DNA from: Pleomorphomonas sp. JP5
GTDB taxonomy: Bacteria > Pseudomonadota > Alphaproteobacteria > Rhizobiales > Pleomorphomonadaceae
Assembly (NCBI RefSeq): GCF_023721815.1
Contig: NZ_JAMDLI010000013.1
Span: 1-64,000 of the forward strand
Reading direction: 5' to 3'
DNA: 64,000 bases
Under the pieces are notes generated by a model. That model saw only the letters and a list, made by a program, of their open reading frames with translations, was not told the origin of the DNA and did not search any database. Of this stretch, positions 9,119 to 18,033 are shown in pieces; the stretch's first letter is position 1, and each line of letters starts with the position of its first letter. A program made the position numbers and the translations under genes.

Positions 9119-9380
9119 ATCAATCCCGCCGCCCCGTCGGCAGGACTTCAAGTCGAATCGGAACATCAGGATACAGCTTGAATCGCCATCACAACGGCAG
9201 GCACACGAGAGCATCCCGGACAGAGGAGTAGAGGATAACCCACTGAAACCAAGGCACTTCATCTTGAATCTTCACATGAGCTTCAACTCAAGCCGAAAGC
9301 AGACTCAGAACGTGAAGGCACTCGATCGCGGTGACGGCGCCTGCCTTGCTTTCCGCCCGAAAGCCATTCAAGGTCGCACC

Positions 9381-9941
9381 ATGAAGACCTCCGAATGCGA
9401 CATCCTCATCATCCCCGGCTGGAACAACTCAGGTCCCAACCACTGGCAAAGCCGCTGGGAGAAGCGCCTGCCAACGGCGCGGCGCGTCGCCCAGCGCGAC
9501 TGGGCCAAGCCCGATCGTGACGCCTGGGTATCCGCCCTCGGCATCGCCGTCGGCAAGGCGAGTCGACCGGTGGTGCTTGTCGCCCACTCGCTCGGCGTCG
9601 CCACTGTCATCCACGCCGCCCCCTACGTCGGACGCAAGGTGGCCGCCGCGTTCCTGGTCGGCCTGCCGGACGTGGATCAGCTGGAGGTCCCTGAGATCGC
9701 CAGCTTCGCCGGTCTGTCTACTGACCCCCTACCCTTCCCTTCCATGCTGATCGCGAGCCGCGACGATCCTTACTGCGCCTTCGAGCGAGCGGACGAGTAT
9801 GCCGCCGCCTGGGGATCGGATTTCGTCGACGCGGGATTTGCCGGCCACCTCAACGACGAGACCGGTTATGGCCCGTGGCCGGAAGGATTGACGCGCTTTG
9901 CGACGCTTCTGAAGCGAGCCGGAGCACCCGCGGCGCCCTGA
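9381..9941 (+). CDS. RBBP9/YdeN-type alpha/beta hydrolase
   Basis: This 186-residue small serine hydrolase has the RBBP9/YdeN (DUF676-like) features: ILIIPGWNNSGPNHWQSRWE near the N-terminus, the nucleophile elbow AHSLG, the SRDDPYCAFERA acid segment and the catalytic histidine in FAGHLNDETGYGPWPEG. It is a cytosolic esterase or hydrolase of unknown substrate. The ATG at 9381 has AAGG 8 nt upstream. An in-frame ATG 39 codons earlier gives a non-conserved leader and was rejected. The gene stands alone, convergent with the aldolase gene that follows. Confidence 0.87.
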   Translation: MKTSECDILIIPGWNNSGPNHWQSRWEKRLPTARRVAQRDWAKPDRDAWVSALGIAVGKASRPVVLVAHSLGVATVIHAAPYVGRKVAAAFLVGLPDVDQLEVPEIASFAGLSTDPLPFPSMLIASRDDPYCAFERADEYAAAWGSDFVDAGFAGHLNDETGYGPWPEGLTRFATLLKRAGAPAAP

Positions 9942-9964
9942 CGGCGCCGCGACTGCGGATCCCG

Positions 9965-10735
9965 TCAGCCACCCTCCACCTCGGAGATCGCCGCCTTCAC
10001 GGCAGAGGCGACAAGATCCATGTCGGTCGACAGCGTGGCGAAGGTGAAGCCGAGCCCGAGATAGCGACGCACCAGCGCGGCATTCGCGCCAAAGGCGCCA
10101 CATATCTTGCCGGCCGCCTTGGCCTGTCGGACCACCCGCTCCATGGCGGCGATCGTGTCGGGCCGGTCGAGCCCCGGCTCGCCATCGGGCGACAGGGCGA
10201 TGGAAAGATCATACGGGCCGACGAACACGCCATCGATGCCGGGAACGGCCAGGATGGCATCCAGGTTGGCAAGCGCGGACCGCGTCTCGATCATCACCAC
10301 CGCCAGCGTCGAGGCGTTGGCCGACGTTCGGTAGGCGTCAGCCGACAGGCCCGACAACTGCACTGCGCGGGCAGGCCCGTAGGAACGCAGCCCGTCCGGC
10401 GGATACTTCATGAAGCCTGCGAAGGCACGCGCGTCATCGGCTGTCTCGATCATCGGCGCCACCACCATCTCGGCGCCCCAGTCGAGCAGCCGGGAAGCCG
10501 ACTGATACTCGCCCACCGGAACGCGAGCCAGCGCGTACCCACCGGCCGAGCGAATAGCGGCGAGCATGGCCGGCGCCACGCCCATGTCGATCACGCCATG
10601 TTGGAGATCGAGCAAGACCGCCTCGAAGCCGGCCCGGACCATGGTCTCGGCAGCCAGCGGATCGGGCAGGCAAGACCAGCCGACACGCAGTGGACGGGTA
10701 CCTGCAAGCGCGGCGCGCAAGGATGGACGTTCCAT
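9965..10735 (-). CDS. HpcH/HpaI aldolase/citrate lyase family protein
   Basis: This 256-residue TIM-barrel enzyme belongs to the class II, metal-dependent 2-oxo-acid aldolases (HpcH/HpaI). The catalytic histidine lies in LLDLQHG, and the metal ligands are in VVMIETRSALANLD and GVFVGPYDLSIAL. These enzymes cleave or form 4-hydroxy-2-oxo acids; the specific substrate cannot be told. The ATG follows AAGGGA. It lies 19 bp downstream of the DUF1476 gene on the same strand, so the two may be cotranscribed, although no functional link is obvious. Confidence 0.9.
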   Translation of the reverse strand: MERPSLRAALAGTRPLRVGWSCLPDPLAAETMVRAGFEAVLLDLQHGVIDMGVAPAMLAAIRSAGGYALARVPVGEYQSASRLLDWGAEMVVAPMIETADDARAFAGFMKYPPDGLRSYGPARAVQLSGLSADAYRTSANASTLAVVMIETRSALANLDAILAVPGIDGVFVGPYDLSIALSPDGEPGLDRPDTIAAMERVVRQAKAAGKICGAFGANAALVRRYLGLGFTFATLSTDMDLVASAVKAAISEVEGG

Positions 10736-10754
10736 CGTTTCCCTTTCGGACGGA

Positions 10755-11138
10755 TCAGGTCTCGGTCATGACCTCGAGTTCGGCGCGCGCCATGAAATCG
10801 CGCATCGCCGTCTGTATCTCGTCGTCCGTTACGGGAATGCCGGCGTCGGCGAGGTCAGCCGCCAGCTTGGCGGAGATGTCGCGACCGCCGACCCGCGTGA
10901 GATCCGCAAAGACGACCGTACGAGCATAGTCGGCCGCCTCGGACTCGCCCATCCCCATTTTCATGGCCGCCCACAGACCGATGAGCTTGTTGCGGCGCGC
11001 AGTGGTGCGGAACCTCAACTCCTCGTCGCGGGCAAACTTGATTTCGAAGGCTTTCTCGCGGTTATCGAAGACCGCGATATTGCCGTTGTGGGCATTTTCA
11101 CCTGACAAAGGCAGGCTTCGGCTCCATGTCGCGGACAT
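10755..11138 (-). CDS. DUF1476 protein, F1-ATPase inhibitor zeta-subunit-like
   Basis: This 127-residue protein carries the complete DUF1476 domain from FDNREKAFE (residue 24) through KFARDEELRFRTTARRNKLIGLWAA to the C-terminus. In Paracoccus denitrificans this family is the zeta inhibitor subunit of the F1FO-ATPase. Family members usually begin at or just before the FD(N/D)REKAFE segment, so about 20 N-terminal residues are extra here. The start is nevertheless convincing, because AAAGGAGG stands 5 nt before the ATG and there is no later ATG ahead of the domain. It is divergent from purC, the usual position in this order. Confidence 0.88.
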   Translation of the reverse strand: MSATWSRSLPLSGENAHNGNIAVFDNREKAFEIKFARDEELRFRTTARRNKLIGLWAAMKMGMGESEAADYARTVVFADLTRVGGRDISAKLAADLADAGIPVTDDEIQTAMRDFMARAELEVMTET

Positions 11139-11519
11139 CCGAACCTCCTTTCTCTAAAAGGCGAAAGCTCAAACACTCTCCTCGAATTGAATATAAGCTT
11201 TCACGCCCCTGTGATCAACTTGGCCGGAAGTAGGTAAGTAACCAAAAGAGTTAAGGAATGACCACTACGCGAAATTGCAGCACGACGGGATTGTTATCCG
11301 GGACCCGATCGGATAGTGTGCCCTCCAGGCGAGGGAGCGGGCGGACGTCAGTTCGCCCGCTTTCTGTGCTTAGAATGTGTCCACGCTGACGGTGCATTGC
11401 GCGCCGGTTGTCGTGTTGTCGCATCCTGAATTCCCGCCGAGGCGACAAGCGGGCTAGTTGTAAATCGGACCCGGAGCCCCGGCCTCATGGATTTCATCAA
11501 CAGACCACGGTATATCCCC
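11139..11519. promoter_or_regulatory. Divergent DUF1476 / purC region with a candidate purC leader
   Basis: This 381-bp stretch has no coding sequence I can support. It must hold the DUF1476 and purC promoters. On the plus strand there are two stem-loops: TATCCG-N9-CGGATA (11295-11315) and a terminator-like hairpin at 11336-11366. The arrangement could be a purC leader that is prematurely terminated, or a separate small RNA ending at 11366. Confidence 0.45.
11336..11366 (+). terminator. Terminator-like hairpin upstream of purC
   Basis: AGCGGGCG and CGCCCGCT (8-bp stem, 10-nt loop) are followed by TTCTGTGCTT. It is oriented for plus-strand transcripts yet lies 150 bp before purC with no plus-strand gene ahead, which suggests attenuation or the 3' end of a small RNA. 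Confidence 0.55.
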
Positions 11520-12284
11520 ATGAACCGCCGCCGGCGTATCTACGAAGGTAAGGCCAAGATCCTGTACGAAGGTCCCGAGCCGGGTACGTTGATTCAGCAC
11601 TTCAAGGACGACGCTACGGCGTTCAATGCCAAGAAGCACGAGATCATCGACGGCAAGGGTGTTCTGAACAACCGGATTTCGGAATATCTCTTCACCCATC
11701 TCAACAACATGGGCATTCCCACCCATTTCATCCGCCGTCTCAACATGCGCGAGCAGTTGATCCGCGAGGTGGAGATCATTCCGCTTGAGGTGGTGGTGCG
11801 CAACGTCGCGGCGGGCTCGATCGCCACGCGACTCGGGATCGAAGAGGGCACACAGTTGCCGCGCTCGATCATCGAGTTCTATTTCAAGAGCGACGAGCTC
11901 AAGGACCCGATGGTTTCCGAAGAGCATATCACGGCCTTCGGCTGGGCCTCGCCGCAGGAAATCGACGACATCATGGCGCTGGCCATCCGTGTCAACGACT
12001 TCCTCGCCGGTCTGTTCCTCGGCGTCGGCATTCGCCTTGTCGACTTCAAGATGGAGTGCGGGCGCCTGTGGGAAGGCGACATGATGCGCATTGTCGTCGC
12101 CGACGAGATCAGTCCCGACAGCTGCCGTCTTTGGGATATCGCCACCGGCGACCGACTCGACAAGGATCGCTTCCGCAAGGATATGGGCGGTCTTGTCGAG
12201 AGCTACACCGAAGTCGCACGGCGCCTGGGCATCCTCAACGAGTCCGAGCAGACGCGCCCCTCCGGCCCGACGCTGGTGAAATAA
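11520..12284 (+). CDS. purC: Phosphoribosylaminoimidazole-succinocarboxamide synthase (SAICAR synthase)
   Basis: This 254-residue enzyme joins CAIR and aspartate with ATP to give SAICAR. The N-terminal [21 protein letters not shown], the central [11 protein letters not shown] and the catalytic-site segment [10 protein letters not shown] are all present. The start at 11520 gives the [11 protein letters not shown] opening usual in this order; an ATG at 11487 with GGAG upstream would add 11 residues and cannot be excluded. It is the first purine gene of the purC-purS-orf-purQ cluster. Confidence 0.96.
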   Translation: MNRRRRIYEGKAKILYEGPEPGTLIQHFKDDATAFNAKKHEIIDGKGVLNNRISEYLFTHLNNMGIPTHFIRRLNMREQLIREVEIIPLEVVVRNVAAGSIATRLGIEEGTQLPRSIIEFYFKSDELKDPMVSEEHITAFGWASPQEIDDIMALAIRVNDFLAGLFLGVGIRLVDFKMECGRLWEGDMMRIVVADEISPDSCRLWDIATGDRLDKDRFRKDMGGLVESYTEVARRLGILNESEQTRPSGPTLVK

Positions 12285-12352
12285 GCATGGACGCTGCGAA
12301 AAGCAGCGCCATGAAAGGCGGAGACGCCTCGAAAACCGACTTGTGAATTCGA

Positions 12353-12386
12353 GAACGCCGGGTTATTCCCCCGGCGTTCTTCATTT
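12353..12386 (+). terminator. Hairpin with weak U-tract between purC and purS
   Basis: GAACGCCGGG and CCCGGCGTTC form a 10-bp stem with a 7-nt loop, followed by TTCATTTTC. It lies in the 115-bp gap between purC and purS and may lower expression of the downstream genes or end the purC message. Confidence 0.6.
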
Positions 12387-12399
12387 TCGGGATACGGCC

Positions 12400-12642
12400 A
12401 TGAAAGTGCGCGTCACCATCACCCTCAAGGCGGGCGTCCTCGACCCGCAGGGCAAGGCGATCGAGGGCGCGTTGCGCGGCCTCGGCTTCGCCGGCATAGA
12501 CGGCGCCCGCCAGGGCAAGATCGTCGACCTCTCCCTCGCCGAGACCGACCCGGACAAGGCCCGCGCGGCGGTCGCCGACATGTGCGAGAAGCTGCTCGCC
12601 AACACCGTTATCGAGAACTACGACATCGCCATTCTCGGCTGA
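12400..12642 (+). CDS. purS: Phosphoribosylformylglycinamidine synthase subunit PurS
   Basis: This 80-residue subunit bridges PurQ and PurL in the three-part FGAM synthase. It shows the family pattern: MKVRVTITLKAGVLDPQGKAIEGALRxLGF at the N-terminus, then VSxGKIVDLSLAE-like strands and the closing ENYDIAILG. The ATG at 12400 was chosen by homology; an in-frame ATG 19 codons earlier lies inside the preceding hairpin region. It is followed 8 bp later by a 39-codon gene, then purQ. Confidence 0.94.
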   Translation: MKVRVTITLKAGVLDPQGKAIEGALRGLGFAGIDGARQGKIVDLSLAETDPDKARAAVADMCEKLLANTVIENYDIAILG

Positions 12643-12649
12643 GGCGAAC

Positions 12650-12769
12650 ATGGCCGACGGCCCTGACGATACGCGCCGGATCATTCGTTTCATGCTGGTC
12701 AAGGCAGCGATCTTCATCGGAATTCCGGTCGTCGCCGCCACTCTCGCCGTTCTGTTCCTGATGCCCTGA
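12650..12769 (+). CDS. 39-residue single-pass membrane protein between purS and purQ
   Basis: This very small gene encodes 39 residues. A charged head ([15 protein letters not shown]) is followed by one hydrophobic segment of about 22 residues ([22 protein letters not shown]) ending in MP. The ATG is 7 bp beyond the purS stop with GAGGCG as a ribosome site overlapping that stop, and the stop is 20 bp before purQ. The spacing and continuous transcription unit support a real gene. The predicted topology is N-inside with one helix. The function is unknown; it might anchor or regulate the FGAM synthase, which is inference. Confidence 0.65.
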   Translation: MADGPDDTRRIIRFMLVKAAIFIGIPVVAATLAVLFLMP

Positions 12770-12789
12770 CCTTTCGAGGAGAACACGAT

Positions 12790-13461
12790 ATGCGCTCGGC
12801 CGTCGTCCTCTTTCCCGGCTCCAACCGCGACCACGACATGGTCAAGGCCCTGCATTCGGTCACCGGCGTCGAGCCGACGGTCGTCTGGCACCAGGATGCG
12901 ACAATCCCGGACGTCGACTTGATCGTCCTGCCCGGCGGCTTCTCCTACGGTGACTATCTGCGCTGCGGCGCCATCGCCGCGCGCTCGCCGGCCATGCTCG
13001 ACGTAGCCAGGAAGGCCAAGGCCGGCGTCCGCGTCCTCGGTGTATGCAACGGCTTCCAGATCCTCACCGAAGCCGGCCTGCTGCCCGGCGCGCTGATGCG
13101 CAACGCCCACCTTCGCTTCGTCTGCAAGGAAGTGAAGCTCGAGGTGACCAACAACGACACCGATTTCACCCGCGCCTATTCCAAGGGCGAAGTGATCCGC
13201 TGCCCGGTGGCCCATCACGACGGCAACTATTTCGCCGACCCGGAAACGCTGGCGCGACTCGAAGGCGAAGGACGCGTTGCCTTCCGCTATGCCGAGGGCA
13301 CCAACCCCAACGGCTCGATCAACGATATCGCCGGCATTCTCAACGAGACCGGCAACGTGCTCGGCATGATGCCGCACCCCGAAAACCTGATCGAAGCCCT
13401 GCACGGAGGCCTTGACGGCCGTGGCCTGTTCGAAAGCGTCGCCACCTCCGTCGCCGCCTGA
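12790..13461 (+). CDS. purQ: Phosphoribosylformylglycinamidine synthase glutaminase subunit PurQ
   Basis: This 223-residue class I glutamine amidotransferase supplies ammonia to PurL. The nucleophile cysteine is in [21 protein letters not shown], and the His/Glu pair appears in the closing segment [12 protein letters not shown]. The N-terminus has FPGSNRDHD and the oxyanion region [17 protein letters not shown]. The ATG follows GAGGAG at 8 nt. Length and motifs are normal. Confidence 0.97.
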   Translation: MRSAVVLFPGSNRDHDMVKALHSVTGVEPTVVWHQDATIPDVDLIVLPGGFSYGDYLRCGAIAARSPAMLDVARKAKAGVRVLGVCNGFQILTEAGLLPGALMRNAHLRFVCKEVKLEVTNNDTDFTRAYSKGEVIRCPVAHHDGNYFADPETLARLEGEGRVAFRYAEGTNPNGSINDIAGILNETGNVLGMMPHPENLIEALHGGLDGRGLFESVATSVAA

Positions 13462-13646
13462 AGCCAAGAACGCACCGCCAGTTGTGGTGTTGTATATTGA
13501 CAGTTTTTGCGAGCTGATTAACCTCAACTTACCTTAAGTAGCAGATAGCCTTTCGTTTTCGCCACCAGGTCAGCTTCGGTAACCATTTGTCTGCCACGTC
13601 GGGGCTTCAGTGGAAACCGGATTAACATTGGCCGGAGCGTACTGCC

Positions 13647-14213
13647 ATGCTGTCTCGACTGGTGTTCTACGGTCGCACCAACGTCAAGATCGGCGAATCC
13701 GCCGGGATGATCAAAAGCATCTTGGCGGCGGCCAGCGAGTATAGTCCTGCGTCGGGCCTCACCGGCGGTCTTGTCTTCAACGAAAAATATATGTTGGAGG
13801 TCATCGAGGGCGCTCGCGAGCAAGTCTCCAAGCGCCTGCGGTTGCTATTCGAAGATCCTCGCATCGAAGACCTCACGGTGCTCGCCATATCCACCATCGA
13901 CAAGCGCGTCTTCGACGGATGGGCGGTGGGTTACGCGGGGCGCACCATCGATGCCGAGCGGCTGTACCTGAAGTACAATCCGACGGTCGATATCAACCCG
14001 ACGAGCATGTCGGCGGCAGCCGTCCTCGATTTCGTTCGCGAGTTCTGCGCCCTCGATACGCTTTACGTGCAGCGCACCGGGCTTGCCGACCAACGTCCGA
14101 CGACATTGCCGCCCCAGCCGCCGCCCGCCGCGCCTCGCCCGGCACCGGCCAGGCAGGACCCGCCGGTCGAGACCATAAGGGTCGTCAACACCAAGACCAT
14201 GGCCCCAACCTGA
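13647..14213 (+). CDS. BLUF-fold protein lacking photocycle residues
   Basis: This 188-residue protein has a BLUF-like domain at residues 1-98 (RLVFYGRT, then GLTGGLVFNEKYMLEVIEG, then FEDPRIEDLTVLAISTIDKRVFDGWAVGY) and a proline-rich tail (about 148-175). BLUF domains sense blue light with FAD. When aligned to the family, the photoactive Tyr is Phe7 (a Tyr follows at 8), the flavin-binding Asn is Ser33, the essential Gln is Glu51 and the Met after the Trp is Val94. A light response is therefore doubtful. It lies between purQ and purL but has its own 185-bp upstream gap and a terminator. Confidence 0.82.
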   Translation: MLSRLVFYGRTNVKIGESAGMIKSILAAASEYSPASGLTGGLVFNEKYMLEVIEGAREQVSKRLRLLFEDPRIEDLTVLAISTIDKRVFDGWAVGYAGRTIDAERLYLKYNPTVDINPTSMSAAAVLDFVREFCALDTLYVQRTGLADQRPTTLPPQPPPAAPRPAPARQDPPVETIRVVNTKTMAPT

Positions 14214-14235
14214 CGGTACCGATCGTTGCCGTCTG

Positions 14236-14260
14236 AAAAAGCGGCGACACGCGCTTTTTT
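14236..14260 (+). terminator. Terminator of the BLUF-fold gene
   Basis: AAAAAGCG and CGCTTTTTT form a stem of eight pairs with an 8-nt loop, and the descending arm supplies a run of six T. It lies 22 bp after the BLUF stop and about 80 bp before the purL start, so purL probably has its own promoter or depends on read-through. Confidence 0.7.
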
Positions 14261-14341
14261 GTGCGGCCGCTTTCTTGCGGTTTTGTGCCAGTCGTTCTAT
14301 CCCCTGCCCAACCGTCGGCCCGGTCTCCAAGGGGATTGCCC

Positions 14342-16546
<2,205 letters not shown>

Positions 16547-16590
16547 GCGCTTCTCCCTCGGCTGGCAATCCGACCGAACTGGAATATGCT

Positions 16591-16669
16591 CTGGTGGAGC
16601 GAATTTGACATTTGAGTCCCGCCTGACATAGAGCGCCCGCTCAAATGTCAAATTCAAAAGCTCCACTAG
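16591..16669 (-). repeat. Palindromic intergenic element, copy 1
   Basis: The outer arms (16591-16600 with 16660-16669) and a perfect 16-bp inner stem (16601-16616 with 16640-16655) enclose a 23-nt loop. Four unpaired A (16656-16659) bulge between inner and outer stems. Read on the minus strand the element starts CTAGTGG, has TTTT at the bulge and TGTCAGGCGG in the loop. It matches copy 2 in architecture but in opposite orientation. Confidence 0.85.
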
Positions 16670-16682
16670 AAACAATAGCTTG

Positions 16683-16759
16683 CTAGTGGTTCTTTTGACC
16701 GAGACATTTGCTCTGAGGCTTGTGTCACGCGGACGCAAATGTCTCGGTCGAACCACTAG
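16683..16759 (+). repeat. Palindromic intergenic element, copy 2
   Basis: CTAGTGGTTC (16683-16692) pairs with GAACCACTAG (16750-16759). After a TTTT bulge (16693-16696), a perfect 15-bp stem (16697-16711 with 16735-16749) closes a 23-nt loop containing TGTCACGCGG. It lies 13 nt from copy 1 and is inverted relative to it, giving a head-to-head doublet in the 312-bp purL-bolA gap. Confidence 0.85.
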
Positions 16760-16858
16760 GGTATCAGCCCGGAGCATTTCCTTTTGAGCCGGATGATGCC
16801 ATCTGATCAGAAGAAGCTGGGCGACTCCTGACCGGCGACGAAGAGAGGGGTGTTCGAC

Positions 16859-17089
16859 ATGGCCATGCAGGCAAGAGACATCGAGGCGATGATCAAGGAG
16901 GCGCTGCCGGACGCCAGCGTCGAGATCCGCGATCTGGCCGGGGACGGCGACCACTATTCGGCCATCGTCGTGTCCGAAGCCTTTCGCGGACTGACGCGGG
17001 TCAGGCAGCATCAGCTGGTCTACGACGCGCTCAAGGGGAAAATGGGCGGCGAGCTGCATGCCCTTGCACTTCAGACCAGCGCGCCTTAA
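16859..17089 (+). CDS. bolA: BolA family protein
   Basis: This 76-residue BolA-like protein contains the family core ALPDASVEIRDLAGDGDHYSAIVVS and the invariant C-terminal histidine region GELHALALQT. BolA proteins pair with monothiol glutaredoxins to handle [2Fe-2S] clusters. The partner grxD begins 51 bp downstream, which strengthens the call. The ATG at 16859 was chosen because AGAGAGGGG lies 8 nt upstream; a GTG three codons earlier overlaps that site. Confidence 0.93.
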   Translation: MAMQARDIEAMIKEALPDASVEIRDLAGDGDHYSAIVVSEAFRGLTRVRQHQLVYDALKGKMGGELHALALQTSAP

Positions 17090-17140
17090 CTTTGAATGCT
17101 TCCAATTCGGACCTTGAATCCGATCGACCGAGGTAGACCC

Positions 17141-17482
17141 ATGGCTGACATCAAGTCGCTTATCGACAACGAAGTGAAGAGCAACGATATCGTCCTGTTC
17201 ATGAAGGGCACGCCGGATTTCCCGATGTGCGGCTTCTCCGGACAGGTGGTGCAGATCCTCGGCTACCTTGGCGTGCCATTCAAGGGCATCAACGTGCTGG
17301 ACAATGCCGAGCTGCGCGACGGCATCAAGGCTTACTCCAACTGGCCGACACTGCCTCAGCTCTACGTGAAGGGCGAGTTCGTCGGCGGTTGCGACATCGT
17401 CCGCGAGATGTTTCAGAAGCAGGAGTTGCAGGCCCACCTCAAGGAGGTCGGCATCGCCGTCAACGAGGCCGCCGCCGAGTAA
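17141..17482 (+). CDS. grxD: Monothiol glutaredoxin (Grx4/GrxD type)
   Basis: This 113-residue monothiol glutaredoxin has the CGFS active site in FMKGTPDFPMCGFSGQ, the cis-proline segment WPTLPQLYVKGEFVGGCDI and the usual length. It binds a glutathione-ligated [2Fe-2S] cluster and delivers it with BolA. The ATG at 17141 follows GAGGTAG; an upstream in-frame start would add 15 non-conserved residues. It forms a short operon with bolA and ends at a clear terminator. Confidence 0.95.
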   Translation: MADIKSLIDNEVKSNDIVLFMKGTPDFPMCGFSGQVVQILGYLGVPFKGINVLDNAELRDGIKAYSNWPTLPQLYVKGEFVGGCDIVREMFQKQELQAHLKEVGIAVNEAAAE

Positions 17483-17511
17483 GACTAAGCTATACTCCCT
17501 GTCGCCTTTCC

Positions 17512-17546
17512 AAAGCCCTCGTCGATCCCGGCGGGGGCTTTTTTGC
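17512..17546 (+). terminator. Terminator of bolA-grxD
   Basis: AAAGCCC and GGGCTTT form the stem with a GC-rich loop, and six T follow. It lies 30 bp after the grxD stop. Confidence 0.75.
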
Positions 17547-17573
17547 ATGTCCAGATGTCCCCGAGACGATTTT

Positions 17574-17677
17574 TAGAGCAACTCCAGCAAAAGTGGATAC
17601 CGGTTTGCGTCCGGAGTTGCGTGAAAACAAAGCGATAGAGCATGTTGGCGAACCAAGGTTCGCCGGACAAGCTCTAG
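17574..17677 (+). repeat. Dispersed palindromic repeat, full-length copy
   Basis: This 104-bp element begins TAGAGCAACTCCAGCAAAAG and ends GCTCTA, giving TAGAGC/GCTCTA terminal inverted repeats. Inside are CCGGTTTGCGTCCGG and the hairpin GGCGAACC-AA-GGTTCGCC. I recognise the AACTCCAGCAAAAGTGG..GTCCGGAGTTGCGT core as a motif common between genes in Rhizobiales. A second, shorter copy in the opposite orientation is at 46584-46677. It lies in the 550-bp gene-free gap after grxD. Confidence 0.8.
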
Positions 17678-17805
17678 ACGGTGCGAACGGCGACTTCCTC
17701 CCCCCAACCAAGTTTTTTCATCTCAGAGCGTCGTTCCTTTCGTGAACGATTCCTCCCCATTCTCACGCCGCAGCCGGCCTGGACTGAGCAACTGGAGGCC
17801 GGTTT

Positions 17806-17827
17806 CCCGCGGTGTACCGCGGGTTTT
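17806..17827 (+). terminator. Hairpin upstream of the repetitive secreted protein gene
   Basis: CCCGCGGT and ACCGCGGG, separated by GT, form a perfect 18-bp palindrome followed by TTTT. No plus-strand gene ends just before it, so it may be the end of a small RNA or a leader element for the gene at 18034. The rest of 17678-18033 shows nothing I can name. Confidence 0.4.
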
Positions 17828-18033
17828 CCCGGACCCACTGAATACGTTCAACTCCGTAGACACGTTTTCGCGACTTTCGTTCAACTGGATCGCTCGCACA
17901 CGTCAGCGACGACCGGTTTGAACGTGAACGGTCAAGGTCCAAATGAGGGTCATCGGCAGTGAACAAGACCTCCCCGCTGCCAAAACACGAAGCAGGCCTT
18001 CCCAAGAAGACCACCCCATTTGGAGTAGACGTC

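Noticed and set aside
13518-13532. Possible CtrA site before the BLUF-fold gene (TTAA-N7-TTAC)
   Set aside because: One mismatch, no link of the gene to the cell cycle, and such sites arise by chance in AT-rich gaps.
17644-17666. GGTTCG motif considered as a tRNA T-loop
   Set aside because: It belongs to the GGCGAACC..GGTTCGCC hairpin of the dispersed repeat; no acceptor, D or anticodon stems are present.
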